From assembly GCF_013426915.1 (NCBI RefSeq), contig NZ_AP023180.1, forward strand, positions 2,356,001 to 2,420,000: 64,000 nucleotides of DNA. Reading direction: 5' to 3'. Source of the DNA: Paraburkholderia sp. PGU19 (GTDB lineage: Bacteria; Pseudomonadota; Gammaproteobacteria; Burkholderiales; Burkholderiaceae). Under the pieces are notes generated by a model. That model worked only from the letters and a program-made list of their open reading frames with translations. It ran no database searches and had not been told where the DNA came from. The translations under genes were made by a program, and so were the position numbers. This document shows, in pieces, positions 30,436 through 39,678 of this stretch (positions within the stretch are counted from its first letter, which is position 1; every line of letters begins with the position of its first letter).

Positions 30436-31407
30436 CTAGAGTGCGGCGCCCGCAAGGCGCTCGCGCAGGATGCGCTCGAAATGACCCGGATCGTGCGGCT
30501 TGAGCAGTTCGGCGGCGCGCGGCATATGGAAATCATACAGGCGCGACACCCAGAAACGGTACGCGCCCGCGCGCAACATGTCGCCCCAGTGCCGGTTTTC
30601 GGCGGGAGTGAACGGGCGCACGGTCTGATACGAGCGCAACAGCGCGTCGACGCGCGCGTCGTCGAGCTTGCCGGTCGCGAGGTCGACGCACCAGTCGTTG
30701 ACGGTCACGGCGACGTCGAAGAGCCACTTGTCGCAGCCTGCGAAATAAAAGTCGAAGAAGCCGCCGAGCTCCACTTCATGATGCGTGCCGGGCGCCGCAT
30801 GCGCGAACAGCACGTTGTCGCGGAACAGATCGCAATGGCACGGGCCTTCGGGCAGCGACGCATAATCCGCCGACGCGAAGAACGCCTGTTGATGCGCGAG
30901 TTCTTCCGTGATCAGCGTGCGCTGCGCGTCCGTCAAAAACGGCACGACGCCCGGCACCGTCTCCTGCCACCACGGCAGGCTGCGCAGATTCGGCTGGTGA
31001 TGCGCGAAGTCGCGTCCCGCCAGATGCAGACGCGCGAGCATCTGCCCCACTTCGACACAGTGCGCGACACCCGGCGCGAGTTGCGGCGCGCCGTCTAGCT
31101 TCGTGACGATGGTCGCGGGCTTGCCGTTGAGCATGCCGAACAGCGCGCCGTCGTCGCGCGGCATTGGGTCCGGCACGGGCACGCGGTGCGACGCCAGATG
31201 GCGCATCAGATCAAGATAGAACGGCAGCTGCTGCGCCGTGAGCTTTTCGAAGATCGTGAGGACGTACTCGCCGCGCGTGGTCGTCAGAAAGAAATTGCTG
31301 TTCTCGATACCGGATGTAATGCCCCGAAACTCGACGACTTCGCCGAGATCGTAGTGGCGCATCCATTCTGCGAGTTGGGCTTCGGTGACAGCGGTGAATA
31401 CGGCCAT
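30436..31407 (-). CDS. thrB: Homoserine kinase (APH-fold type)
   Basis: 323-residue homoserine kinase of the Pseudomonas/Burkholderia type, unrelated to the GHMP-type ThrB of E. coli, catalysing ATP-dependent phosphorylation of homoserine for threonine synthesis. Motifs: [13 protein letters not shown] (nucleotide loop), [12 protein letters not shown] (catalytic Asp) and [18 protein letters not shown] (metal Asp). It follows a DUF2782 gene and precedes a BPSS1780 gene. thrB next to a DUF2782 gene and near polA is a context I recall from other proteobacteria. Confidence 0.95.
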   Translation of the reverse strand: MAVFTAVTEAQLAEWMRHYDLGEVVEFRGITSGIENSNFFLTTTRGEYVLTIFEKLTAQQLPFYLDLMRHLASHRVPVPDPMPRDDGALFGMLNGKPATIVTKLDGAPQLAPGVAHCVEVGQMLARLHLAGRDFAHHQPNLRSLPWWQETVPGVVPFLTDAQRTLITEELAHQQAFFASADYASLPEGPCHCDLFRDNVLFAHAAPGTHHEVELGGFFDFYFAGCDKWLFDVAVTVNDWCVDLATGKLDDARVDALLRSYQTVRPFTPAENRHWGDMLRAGAYRFWVSRLYDFHMPRAAELLKPHDPGHFERILRERLAGAAL

Positions 31408-31531
31408 GCGTGGGGCGTCGGATCAGGTTGGTCGGCTGGCATTACGCCAGTACGAGGTCGGGGAAAGCGGGCTGAAAGCGTTGTTGCGATCCACGCTGGA
31501 CTCGTTCGGCCGGCGGATCGGCTTGAAGCAG

Positions 31532-31564
31532 GCCGGCGCGCGCCTGCTGAGGCAGCGCGCCGGC
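31532..31564 (-). terminator. GC-rich hairpin between the DUF2782 gene and thrB
   Basis: GCCGGCGCGC (31532-31541) pairs perfectly with GCGCGCCGGC (31555-31564) 10 bp after the DUF2782 stop. No T-run follows, so it may stall or attenuate rather than end transcription into thrB. Confidence 0.4.
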
Positions 31565-31573
31565 TCGGGGCGA

Positions 31574-31981
31574 TCAGTAATGCAGGTTCACGGACGGCAG
31601 TCGCGCGGGCGGCTTGCCGGATTCGTACACGCGTGGCGACGTATCGGTCGGCGCGCTCATCTGGTAGCGCGTGCCGAAGTTCGAGCGCACGTCGATTTCG
31701 ACGGGCTTGCCCTTGTCGCGGTACTCGGTGATTTCGGTGCCGTTGCCGCTACGTTCGTAGAAGCTCGGGGTACGCGGCTGGTTGATCTCGACTTTCGAGC
31801 TGACTTCGGCCGCGGGGCGGTTGATTGCTCTCAGATCCGGCAGGCCGGCCCGTTCGTTGGCGGCGGCTTGGGCGTCTGCGGCTGCCTGCGCCTCTTGCGC
31901 GGACGGGGCAGGCTGGGCAGCCATCGCAGCGCCGCTGACGGCGAGCATCAGCGCAACGGCGACGGGGAAGAGCGGCTTCAT
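31574..31981 (-). CDS. DUF2782-like periplasmic protein
   Basis: 135-residue exported protein. Signal peptide MKPLFPVAVALMLAVSGAAMA, then an Ala/Gln-rich helix (about 25-48) and a small beta domain with TEITEYRDKGKPVEIDVRSN and FGTRYQM. The last matches the DUF2782 pattern. Start chosen by GGAG 8 bp upstream; the longer frame starts inside the promoter region. It precedes thrB on the same strand and is divergent from amn. Function unknown. Confidence 0.75.
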   Translation of the reverse strand: MKPLFPVAVALMLAVSGAAMAAQPAPSAQEAQAAADAQAAANERAGLPDLRAINRPAAEVSSKVEINQPRTPSFYERSGNGTEITEYRDKGKPVEIDVRSNFGTRYQMSAPTDTSPRVYESGKPPARLPSVNLHY

Positions 31982-32200
31982 GGTGTTTCTCCGATTAGGT
32001 GGCCCAATTCTAGCAAATCCACTGCTGCTCACGGGTATGAACAACGGGCGATAGCCTTATTTTGCGCGCTTCCCGCGCGACCTGCAGAAAGGGCAACCGT
32101 GCGTGCGCGACAACACGCAAACCCGCGATGCGCGGGCGCGTCTTCATCGAAAAGCACGGGTTCCGTGGTAATGTCGTTGCATCAATCGAGGCGAACGAAG

Positions 32201-33727
32201 ATGAACTACGAGACCAATCAACGCGCGGTGCATATGCCCGCAAACGCGTTCCCGACCGAGGCCTTCGGCGATGCAGCCGACGCCGTCACGCGCCTCTCCG
32301 CCATCTATGAAGCGAACACGTCGTTCCTGCGCGATGCGTTCGCGCGCTATCGCCGCAACGAGCCGTTCGACCGGCGCGTGCGCGCCTGCTATCCGTTCGT
32401 GCGCGTGCGCACCGAGACCAACACGCATGTCGACTCGCGCCGGTCGTATGGTTTCGTTGCCGGTCCAGGCGTGTTCGAAACCACGGTGACGCGCCCGGAT
32501 CTGTTCGGCAATTACTATCGCGAACAATTGCGGCTGCTGGTGAAGAACCATCACGTGTCAGTCGAAGTGGGCGTGTCCGACCAGCCTATTCCGATTCACT
32601 TCGCGTTCGCCGAGGGCATTCACCTCGAAGGCGATCTGGACCGCGAGCGGCTTCTCGCGATGCGCGACGTATTCGACGCGCCCGACCTCGCGCTGCTCGA
32701 CGACCGCATCGTCAACGGCACGTACGAGCCGCTGCCGGGCGAGCCGCATCCGCTCGCGCTTTTCACGGCGCCGCGGGTCGATTTTTCGCTGCATCGGCTG
32801 AAGCACTACACGGCCACGTCGCCGACGCATTGCCAGAACTACGTGCTGTACACGAACTATCAGTTCTATATTGACGAATTCGTGAAGCTCGGCCGCACGA
32901 TGATGACGAAGACCGACGACGCCGATCTGCGCGCGTACCGCAGCGAGTACACGTCGTTCGTCGAACCCGGCGACGTGATCACGTACAACGCGAATCTTGG
33001 CGAGCAGGAAGACGAGGGCCATGCGCCGCCGCGCTTGCCGCAGATGCCCGCGTATCACCTGAAGCGCGCGGACGGCAGCGGCATCACGATGGTCAATATT
33101 GGCGTCGGCCCGTCGAACGCGAAGACGATCACCGATCACATCGCCGTGCTGCGTCCGCATGCGTGGGTCATGCTTGGGCACTGCGCGGGGCTGCGCAACA
33201 CGCAGCGTCTTGGTGACTACGTGCTCGCGCACGGCTATGTGCGCGAAGATCATGTGCTCGACGACGATCTGCCGCTGTGGGTGCCGATTCCGGCGTTGGC
33301 CGAAGTGCAGGTTGCGCTCGAACGAGCGGTGGCGCAGGTCACGCAGCTTGACGGTGCCGAACTCAAGCGCGTGATGCGCACGGGTACGGTGGCGAGCGTC
33401 GATAATCGGAACTGGGAATTGCGCGATCATCGCGAGCCGGTGCTGCGGCTGTCACAAAGCCGGGCTATTGCGCTCGATATGGAAAGCGCGACTATCGCCG
33501 CGAATGGTTTTCGGTTTCGGGTGCCTTATGGTACGTTGCTGTGCGTGTCGGATAAGCCCCTGCACGGTGAGTTGAAGCTGCCTGGTATGGCTGACCAGTT
33601 TTATCGTGCGCAGGTCGATCAGCACTTGCAGATTGGCGTGAAGGCGATGGAGATTCTGCGCACCAATGGCCTGCATAAGTTGCATAGCCGGAAGTTGCGG
33701 AGTTTTGCGGAAGTGGCGTTTCAGTAG
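32201..33727 (+). CDS. amn: AMP nucleosidase
   Basis: 508-residue enzyme that hydrolyses AMP to adenine and ribose-5-phosphate. The N-terminal Amn-specific domain (about 20-190) contains RVRTETNTHVDSRRSYGF and YYREQLRLLVKNH, and the C-terminal nucleoside phosphorylase fold (about 270-490) has MVNIGVGPSNAKTITDH, LRPHAWVMLGHCAGLR and ALDMESATIAANGFRFRVPYG. ATG at 32201 has GAGG 9 bp upstream; the ORF is open for 270 more codons 5' but that overlaps the divergent DUF2782 gene. It ends just before a dispersed palindromic repeat. Confidence 0.95.
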   Translation: MNYETNQRAVHMPANAFPTEAFGDAADAVTRLSAIYEANTSFLRDAFARYRRNEPFDRRVRACYPFVRVRTETNTHVDSRRSYGFVAGPGVFETTVTRPDLFGNYYREQLRLLVKNHHVSVEVGVSDQPIPIHFAFAEGIHLEGDLDRERLLAMRDVFDAPDLALLDDRIVNGTYEPLPGEPHPLALFTAPRVDFSLHRLKHYTATSPTHCQNYVLYTNYQFYIDEFVKLGRTMMTKTDDADLRAYRSEYTSFVEPGDVITYNANLGEQEDEGHAPPRLPQMPAYHLKRADGSGITMVNIGVGPSNAKTITDHIAVLRPHAWVMLGHCAGLRNTQRLGDYVLAHGYVREDHVLDDDLPLWVPIPALAEVQVALERAVAQVTQLDGAELKRVMRTGTVASVDNRNWELRDHREPVLRLSQSRAIALDMESATIAANGFRFRVPYGTLLCVSDKPLHGELKLPGMADQFYRAQVDQHLQIGVKAMEILRTNGLHKLHSRKLRSFAEVAFQ

Positions 33728-33772
33728 GCGCTTTGCCTTCGCGGTGCGGTCGGTTTGGTTTGCTGGTGTTTG

Positions 33773-33863
33773 CGCTGGCATCCGCGATTTGTTATCTAGC
33801 TTCAAGCGTCGCCCCGCACAGGGGCGACGTGTGAAGCACGCTAACAAAACGCGGATGCCAGCG
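33773..33863. repeat. Dispersed palindromic repeat between amn and chr genes
   Basis: Outer arms CGCTGGCATCCGCG (33773-33786) and CGCGGATGCCAGCG (33850-33863) are perfect complements. The inner stem GCGTCGCCCC / GGGGCGACGT (about 33806-33831) has loop GCACA. It lies between two convergent genes and could terminate both. Same family as the elements at 1.7-2.4 and 48.8-49.1 kb. Confidence 0.85.
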
Positions 33864-33927
33864 AAAACCAAAAGCAGACCACCCAGCGTCCCAGACAACC
33901 AAAATCAGTTGCCACCGCGCACTCACC

Positions 33928-34458
33928 TCACACGTAAGCCAGCCCAACAAGCCCCACAACCGCCCCACCTCCCAACAACCACAACGGGTGAATACGCGTC
34001 TTGAACGCGAGCAAAGCGCATGCGCCCGTGATAACCCATGCGAGCCACGACGTATCCGACGACTGCGCGATCAGCAGCGCGCTCGCCGCGACGAGCCCCG
34101 CGGTCACGGGCACCAGACCTTTCTGCGCGACGCGCCGCCACGGACGGTCCTTGAAGCGGTTCCACGCATGCATCGCGAGAATCGTCACGATGGACGACGG
34201 ACCGAACTTCGCCAGCGATGTCACCAGCATTCCCGCCCAGCCCGCCACGTGCCAGCCGACCAGCGTCACGATCATCATGTTCGGACCGGGCGCGGCCTGT
34301 GCGAGTGCGAACAGCGCGCTGAACTCGCTGGCGGGCATCCAGTGATGCACTTCCACGACCTGCCGCTGCATCTCCGGCAGGATCGTGTTGCCGCCGCCGA
34401 ACGCGAGCAGCGATAACTGACTGAAGATGACGGCAAGAGCGATCAGCGTTTCCATCAT
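33928..34458 (-). CDS. Chromate transporter subunit (short CHR, second gene)
   Basis: 176-residue CHR-domain membrane protein. Landmarks FSQLSLLAFGGGNTILPEMQRQVV and LAQAAPGPNMMIVTLVGW correspond to one half of ChrA. With the upstream gene it forms a split two-gene chromate transporter that exports chromate or another oxyanion. Start overlaps the upstream stop by 4 bp (ATGA). About five transmembrane segments. Confidence 0.88.
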   Translation of the reverse strand: MMETLIALAVIFSQLSLLAFGGGNTILPEMQRQVVEVHHWMPASEFSALFALAQAAPGPNMMIVTLVGWHVAGWAGMLVTSLAKFGPSSIVTILAMHAWNRFKDRPWRRVAQKGLVPVTAGLVAASALLIAQSSDTSWLAWVITGACALLAFKTRIHPLWLLGGGAVVGLVGLAYV

Positions 34459-35063
34459 TTCGACACCTCGTTTGGCTGTGCCGATCCGGCAACCGCTTCG
34501 GCTTTCGCCACGCGCGACGCGAGGAAGATGCTGAGCGGCGTCAGCACGAGCATCGTCGGCAGCAGCGGGAAGCGCAGCAGCGCAATCGCGACGAAGCCGA
34601 GCGCGGCAATCGCCGCGGCGCGCGGGTCGTGCCGCAGCGGCATCAGGATCTTGACGGCCATCGCGACCAGCAATCCCGCCGCAGCGGCCGCCAGTCCGGC
34701 GAACAGATGCTTGATGTGCGGATCGTTCTGCGTGTGCTCATAGAGCACGCCGAGCGCGATCACCACCAGCGACGGCCCGGCGATCAAACCCAGAATGCCC
34801 GCGAGCGCGCCGCGCAAACCCCGAAAGCGCATGCCGAGCGCGACCGACAGATTGATCACATTGCCGCCCGGCAGGAACTGGCACAGGCCGAGCAGATCGG
34901 TGAATTCGGCGGCGGTGAGCCAGCGGCGCCGGTCGACGATAGTCCGCCGCGCGAGCGGCAGCGCGCCGCCGAACGACGTCAGGCCGAGGCCCAGAAAGCC
35001 CATGAAGATTTCGCGCGTGGTCGGAGCGGGCGCGTGCTCCGGCGCGTCGGGGTGCTGATCCAT
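34455..35063 (-). CDS. Chromate transporter subunit (short CHR, first gene)
   Basis: 202-residue CHR-domain protein (209 if a TTG at 35084 is used). Signatures: FLGLGLTSFGGALPLARR and LCQFLPGGNVINLSVALGMRFRG. It and the next gene are homologous halves that pair with opposite topology. The start MDQHPDAPEH is preferred. Divergent from a LysR gene across 98 bp, which likely controls this pair. Confidence 0.88.
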   Translation of the reverse strand: MDQHPDAPEHAPAPTTREIFMGFLGLGLTSFGGALPLARRTIVDRRRWLTAAEFTDLLGLCQFLPGGNVINLSVALGMRFRGLRGALAGILGLIAGPSLVVIALGVLYEHTQNDPHIKHLFAGLAAAAAGLLVAMAVKILMPLRHDPRAAAIAALGFVAIALLRFPLLPTMLVLTPLSIFLASRVAKAEAVAGSAQPNEVSK

Positions 35064-35138
35064 GACGTTCACTATCCAGTACAAGCCGTGAAGGTTAACG
35101 CCGTTTGCCCATCGCTCAAAACGATTTCTTGGGCAAGT

Positions 35139-35161
35139 CTTTGTGATCTAGAATCACAAAG
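35139..35161 (+). promoter_or_regulatory. Palindrome abutting the start codon of the LysR gene
   Basis: CTTTGTGAT (35139-35147), 5-bp spacer, ATCACAAAG (35153-35161), immediately followed by the ATG at 35162. TAGAAT (35150-35155) inside it is a possible -10 box that would place the transcription start at or next to the A of the ATG. There is no Shine-Dalgarno sequence. Confidence 0.55.
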
Positions 35162-36100
35162 ATGAACCGCAAGCTTCCCCCTTTTCCGGCGCTGCGCGCC
35201 TTCGAGGCCGCGGCCCGGCACAACAGCTTCACGGCCGCCGCCGACGAACTCCATGTGACGCACGGTGCAATCAGCCGGCAGGTGGCCGCGTTCGAGGCGT
35301 GGGTCGGCGTGCAGGTGTTTCATCGCAACGGCAAGCGCGTGCGGCTCACGGAAGACGGCCGGCGCTATCTGTCGAAGGTGCAGGCTGCGTTCGACAGCAT
35401 CGCTGCCGCGACCGACCAGTTACGCGACACGGGCGTCGTGCATGTGCTGCGCGTCAACGCGCTACCCACCTTCGCGATGAAGTGGCTGTTGCCGCGTCTG
35501 TCGCAGTTTCAGCGGATGGCGCCGAATGTCGAGTTGAGGCTCGCGACATCGAACGAGCCGGTGGAGATGCTCGACAGTTTCGACGTCGCCGTGCGGCGCG
35601 GGCCCACGCACTGGCCGAATTGCGCGAGCGGCCAGTTCCTCGACGAAAGCGAGATTCCCGTGTGCAGTCCGGCGCTGCTCCAACGTCTGCCCATCCATAC
35701 CGCCGACGATCTCGCGCGCCACGTGCTGCTGCATTCGGATACCCGGCCGGACGCGTGGCATCATTGGCTGCAGGCGGCGGGCGTCAAGGCGAAATGCCGC
35801 AAGAAACAGTCGTTCGACCATTTCTATCTTGCCTTGCAGGCGGCCGTCGATGGACTGGGCGTCGCGCTCGGACCGCTGCCGCTGCTCGACGACGAACTCG
35901 CGTCAGGCCGGCTGGTGACGCCGCTGGAAGGACCGCGCATCGATGCGCGCGGTTACTGGTGGGTCGCGCGGCGCGAGGTGGCGAATGCGCCGCTCGTCGA
36001 GCAGTTCTGCCGTTGGCTCGAAGCGCAGGCGAAGGAAACGAAGCAAGACGACGCGCAAGAAAAAAAGCGCGGCAAGGAGCCGCGCGTCGCGACGCGATAA
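35162..36100 (+). CDS. LysR-family regulator (GcvA-like)
   Basis: 312-residue LTTR of the GcvA-like group. HTH at about 8-65 (HNSFTAAADELHVTHGAISRQVAAFE); effector domain about 92-295; highly charged C-terminal tail. The N-terminus MNRKLPPFPALRAFEAAARH is typical. Divergent from the split chromate transporter, suggesting it senses an exported oxyanion or metabolite. A 9-bp-arm palindrome sits directly against its start codon with no visible ribosome site, so leaderless translation and autoregulation are likely. Confidence 0.9.
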   Translation: MNRKLPPFPALRAFEAAARHNSFTAAADELHVTHGAISRQVAAFEAWVGVQVFHRNGKRVRLTEDGRRYLSKVQAAFDSIAAATDQLRDTGVVHVLRVNALPTFAMKWLLPRLSQFQRMAPNVELRLATSNEPVEMLDSFDVAVRRGPTHWPNCASGQFLDESEIPVCSPALLQRLPIHTADDLARHVLLHSDTRPDAWHHWLQAAGVKAKCRKKQSFDHFYLALQAAVDGLGVALGPLPLLDDELASGRLVTPLEGPRIDARGYWWVARREVANAPLVEQFCRWLEAQAKETKQDDAQEKKRGKEPRVATR

Positions 36101-36165
36101 CGCGCATCGCGGACGCGCCTTCTATACAGCACGCATCGCATCCGCGACGCAATCGCGTCAGAAGA

Positions 36166-36909
36166 TCACAGATAGAACATCCGGTCTTCGTCCGACTTGG
36201 ACGGATGCTGCTCGGGTTCTTCACGTTCTTCATAGAACGCGAGCACCGCTTCGAGCACCTGGTCGGGATCGTCGATCACCTGCATCAGGTTCATGTCGCC
36301 CGGATTGATGAGGCCCATCGGCACCAGTTGCGATTCGAACCAGCCGAGCAGTCCCTTCCAGAACTCCGCGCCGACCAGAATGATAGGCACGTGGCGCGAC
36401 TTCTTGGTTTGAATCAAGGTGAGCACTTCGGCCAGTTCGTCGAGCGTGCCGAATCCACCCGGCATCACGATCACGGCATCCGAGTTCTTCACGAACGTGA
36501 CCTTGCGCGTGAAGAAGTGACGGAAGCGCAGCGAGATGTCCTGCCACTGGTTGCCCGACTGCTCGTGCGGCAACTCGATGTTCAGGCCCACCGACGGCGC
36601 CTTGCCCGCATGCGCGCCTTTATTGGCCGCTTCCATGATGCCGGGGCCGCCGCCGGAGATCACGGCAAAGCCCGCGTCGGACAGTTTACGCGCGATTTGC
36701 GTGGCAAGTTTGTAGTACGGCGAGTTCGGTTTCAGACGCGCCGAACCATAGATGCTCACGGCCGGGCGGATCTCCGACAGGTACTCGGTCGCCTCGATAA
36801 ACTCTGCCATAATCGTGAACATTTGCCACGATGCGCGGGCCTTCTTGGCTGTTGCGCGCTCTTGATCTGCGAGCGATCGCAGACTCGGAATCACTTTTCT
36901 CTTAGTCAT
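36166..36909 (-). CDS. LOG-family protein (TIGR00730)
   Basis: 247-residue lysine-decarboxylase-like LOG protein; characterised relatives are 5'-monophosphate phosphoribohydrolases that release bases (cytokinins) or act on purine nucleotides. Family motifs: VISGGGPGIMEAANKGA and MPGGFGTLDELAE (PGGxGTxxE). The start codon is separated by a single base from the divergent polA start. An internal Met (MFTIMAEFIEA, residue 30) is an alternative start that would leave room for promoters. Confidence 0.9.
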   Translation of the reverse strand: MTKRKVIPSLRSLADQERATAKKARASWQMFTIMAEFIEATEYLSEIRPAVSIYGSARLKPNSPYYKLATQIARKLSDAGFAVISGGGPGIMEAANKGAHAGKAPSVGLNIELPHEQSGNQWQDISLRFRHFFTRKVTFVKNSDAVIVMPGGFGTLDELAEVLTLIQTKKSRHVPIILVGAEFWKGLLGWFESQLVPMGLINPGDMNLMQVIDDPDQVLEAVLAFYEEREEPEQHPSKSDEDRMFYL

Positions 36910-36910
36910 A

Positions 36911-39652
36911 ATGCCTGAAGAACAGAACCTGGAAGGTAAGACCCTGCTATTGGTTGACGGTTCGAGTTATCTGTACCGGGCCTACCATGCGATGCCTGAT
37001 TTGCGCGGTCCCGATGGTGCGCCAACGGGAGCGCTCTACGGGATCATCAACATGCTGCGCCGTATGCGCAAGGAGGTTACGGCAGAGTATAGCGCGTGCG
37101 TGTTCGATGCCAAAGGCAAGACGTTTCGCGACGACTGGTATCCGCAATACAAGGCGAACCGTCCTTCGATGCCCGACGATCTCTCGAAGCAGATCGAACC
37201 GATTCACGTGGCCGTGCGTTCGCTCGGCTGGCCGCTCCTGATGATCGAAGGCGTCGAGGCCGACGACGTGATCGGCACGCTTGCGAAGCGGGCCGAGGCA
37301 CGCGGCATGAACGTGATCGTATCCACAGGGGACAAGGATCTGGCGCAGCTCGTGACGGATCATGTCACCCTCATCAATACGATGACGAACGAGAAGCTCG
37401 ATCGCGAAGGCGTCGTTGCAAAGTTCGGCGTGCCGCCCGAGCGCATCGTCGACTATCTGTCGCTGATCGGCGATACCGTCGACAACGTACCAGGCGTCGA
37501 GAAATGCGGCCCGAAAACCGCGATCAAATGGCTCACGCAATTTGAAACCCTTGATGGCATCGTCGCACACGCCGATGAAATCAAAGGTGCGGTAGGAGAC
37601 AATCTGCGACGCGCGCTCGATTTCCTGCCGATGGCGCGAAAGCTCGTCACGGTGGATACAGATTGCGATCTGGCAGCGCAGGTCAACTCGTTCGAAGAAA
37701 CACTTGCTACTCGCCCCGAATCGCGTGAAGAACTGCGCGACGTGTTCACACGCAGCGGCTTCAAGACGTGGCTGCGTGAAGTGGAAATTGCCGATGCCGT
37801 CGAAGGGCCCGAAACGGATGTGCCGCCCGCGCCGACCGTCGATGGCGAGCATGAGTACGACACTGTGCAGACGTGGGAGCAGTTCGACGCGTGGCTCGAC
37901 AAGATCAATGCCGCTGAGATCACCTCGTTCGATACCGAAACCACGTCGCTCGATCCGATGACGGCGCAGATCGTCGGCATCTCGATCGCGGTCGAGGCGG
38001 GCAAGGCCGCGTATATCCCGCTCGCGCATCGCGGGCCGGACGCGCCCGTGCAATTGCCGCGCGACGAAGTGCTCGCGAAGCTCAAGCCCTGGCTCGAAAG
38101 CCGCGACAAGAAGAAGGTCGGACAGCATCTGAAGTACGACGAGCAGGTGCTCGCGAACTACGGCATCGTGATGGACGGCATCGAGCATGACACGCTGTTG
38201 CAGTCGTACGTGCTCGAATCGCATCGTCCGCATGACATGGACAACCTCGCGCTGCGTCACCTCGGGCTCAAGACGATCAAGTACGAAGACGTTGCGGGCA
38301 AGGGCGCATCGCAGATCGGCTTCGACGAAGTCGCGCTCGACAAGGCCGCTGAATACGCAGCCGAAGACGCCGACATCACGTTGCGTCTGCATCAGACGCT
38401 GTATCCGCAGGTCGCTGCGGAAGCGCAGCTCGATCACGTGTACCGCGACATCGAAGTGCCGACCTCTCGCGTGCTGCGCAAGATGGAGCGCAACGGCGTC
38501 TTGATCGATGCGGAAAAGCTGCGCGTGCAAAGCAACGAGATCGCGACGCGTCTGGTCGAACTCGAAAAACAGGCGTACGAATTCGCGGGCGGTGAATTCA
38601 ATCTCGGCTCGCCGAAGCAGATCGGCCAGATTTTCTTCGAGAAGCTCGAATTGCCCGTCATCAAGAAGACGCCGAGCGGCGCGCCTTCCACCGACGAAGA
38701 AGTGCTGCAGAAACTCGCGGAAGACTATCCGCTGCCAAAGGTCCTGCTCGAACATCGCGGCCTGTCGAAGCTCAAGTCGACGTACACGGACAAGCTGCCG
38801 CGCATGGTCAACGCTACCACGGGTCGCGTGCATACGAACTATGCGCAGGCCGTTGCCGTGACGGGCCGCCTTGCATCGAACGATCCGAATTTGCAGAACA
38901 TTCCCGTGCGTACAGGCGAAGGCCGCCGCATTCGCGAGGCGTTCATCGCGCCGTCGGGACACAAGCTGGTGTCGGCGGACTACTCGCAGATCGAGTTGCG
39001 CATCATGGCGCATATCTCAGGTGACGAAGCGCTGCTGCGCGCGTTCAAGCAGGGCGAGGACATTCACCGCGCCACGGCATCCGAAGTGTTCAGCGTGACG
39101 CCGCTTGAAGTATCGAACGATCAGCGGCGTATCGCGAAGGTCATCAACTTCGGCCTGATCTACGGCATGAGTTCGTTCGGTCTCGCGTCGAATCTCGGCA
39201 TCACGCGCGATGCGGCGAAGCTTTATATCGACCGCTATTTCGCGCGTTATCCGGGCGTTGCCGCGTATATGGAGAACACCCGGACTAGCGCCAAGATGAA
39301 GGGCTATGTCGAAACCGTGTTCGGCCGCCGCCTGTGGCTGCCCGAGATCAACGGTGGCAACGGCCCGCGCCGTCAGGCGGCGGAGCGCGCGGCGATCAAC
39401 GCGCCGATGCAAGGTACGGCCGCCGATCTGATCAAGATGTCGATGATCGCGGTGCAGAAGTGGATCGAAGAGTCGGGCATCCGCACGCGCATGATCATGC
39501 AGGTGCACGACGAACTGATTCTCGAAGTCCCGGACGACGAACTATCCGACGTACGTAAGCGCTTGCCGGAACTGATGTGCGGCGTCGCGCAACTGAAGGT
39601 GCCGCTCGTCGCCGAAGTGGGCGCGGGCGCAAACTGGGAGGAAGCGCACTAG
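36911..39652 (+). CDS. polA: DNA polymerase I
   Basis: 913-residue Pol I for gap filling, Okazaki primer removal and repair. The 5'-3' exonuclease domain (about 10-290) has LVDGSSYLYRAYHA and VIVSTGDKDLAQLV. The 3'-5' exonuclease domain (about 320-510) retains its catalytic Asp/Glu in SFDTETTSLDPM, so proofreading is intact. The polymerase domain (about 520-913) has DYSQIELRIMAHISGDE, RRIAKVINFGLIYGM and VHDELILEV. Start as given lacks a clear ribosome site and is 1 nt from the divergent LOG gene. Confidence 0.97.
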   Translation: MPEEQNLEGKTLLLVDGSSYLYRAYHAMPDLRGPDGAPTGALYGIINMLRRMRKEVTAEYSACVFDAKGKTFRDDWYPQYKANRPSMPDDLSKQIEPIHVAVRSLGWPLLMIEGVEADDVIGTLAKRAEARGMNVIVSTGDKDLAQLVTDHVTLINTMTNEKLDREGVVAKFGVPPERIVDYLSLIGDTVDNVPGVEKCGPKTAIKWLTQFETLDGIVAHADEIKGAVGDNLRRALDFLPMARKLVTVDTDCDLAAQVNSFEETLATRPESREELRDVFTRSGFKTWLREVEIADAVEGPETDVPPAPTVDGEHEYDTVQTWEQFDAWLDKINAAEITSFDTETTSLDPMTAQIVGISIAVEAGKAAYIPLAHRGPDAPVQLPRDEVLAKLKPWLESRDKKKVGQHLKYDEQVLANYGIVMDGIEHDTLLQSYVLESHRPHDMDNLALRHLGLKTIKYEDVAGKGASQIGFDEVALDKAAEYAAEDADITLRLHQTLYPQVAAEAQLDHVYRDIEVPTSRVLRKMERNGVLIDAEKLRVQSNEIATRLVELEKQAYEFAGGEFNLGSPKQIGQIFFEKLELPVIKKTPSGAPSTDEEVLQKLAEDYPLPKVLLEHRGLSKLKSTYTDKLPRMVNATTGRVHTNYAQAVAVTGRLASNDPNLQNIPVRTGEGRRIREAFIAPSGHKLVSADYSQIELRIMAHISGDEALLRAFKQGEDIHRATASEVFSVTPLEVSNDQRRIAKVINFGLIYGMSSFGLASNLGITRDAAKLYIDRYFARYPGVAAYMENTRTSAKMKGYVETVFGRRLWLPEINGGNGPRRQAAERAAINAPMQGTAADLIKMSMIAVQKWIEESGIRTRMIMQVHDELILEVPDDELSDVRKRLPELMCGVAQLKVPLVAEVGAGANWEEAH

Positions 39653-39678
39653 GCGCACATCGAGGCTTGGGAAGGCGC

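Noticed and set aside
31385..32200. 272-codon N-terminal extension of AMP nucleosidase
   Set aside because: It overlaps the divergent DUF2782 gene and its promoter; AMP nucleosidase length and the ribosome site fit the start at 32201.
33773..33863. Repeat elements as a CRISPR array
   Set aside because: Units are palindromic pairs at scattered loci, without regularly spaced repeats or spacers, and no cas genes are present.
36947..39013. 688-residue minus-strand ORF opposite polA
   Set aside because: Antisense shadow; no motif and no ribosome site.
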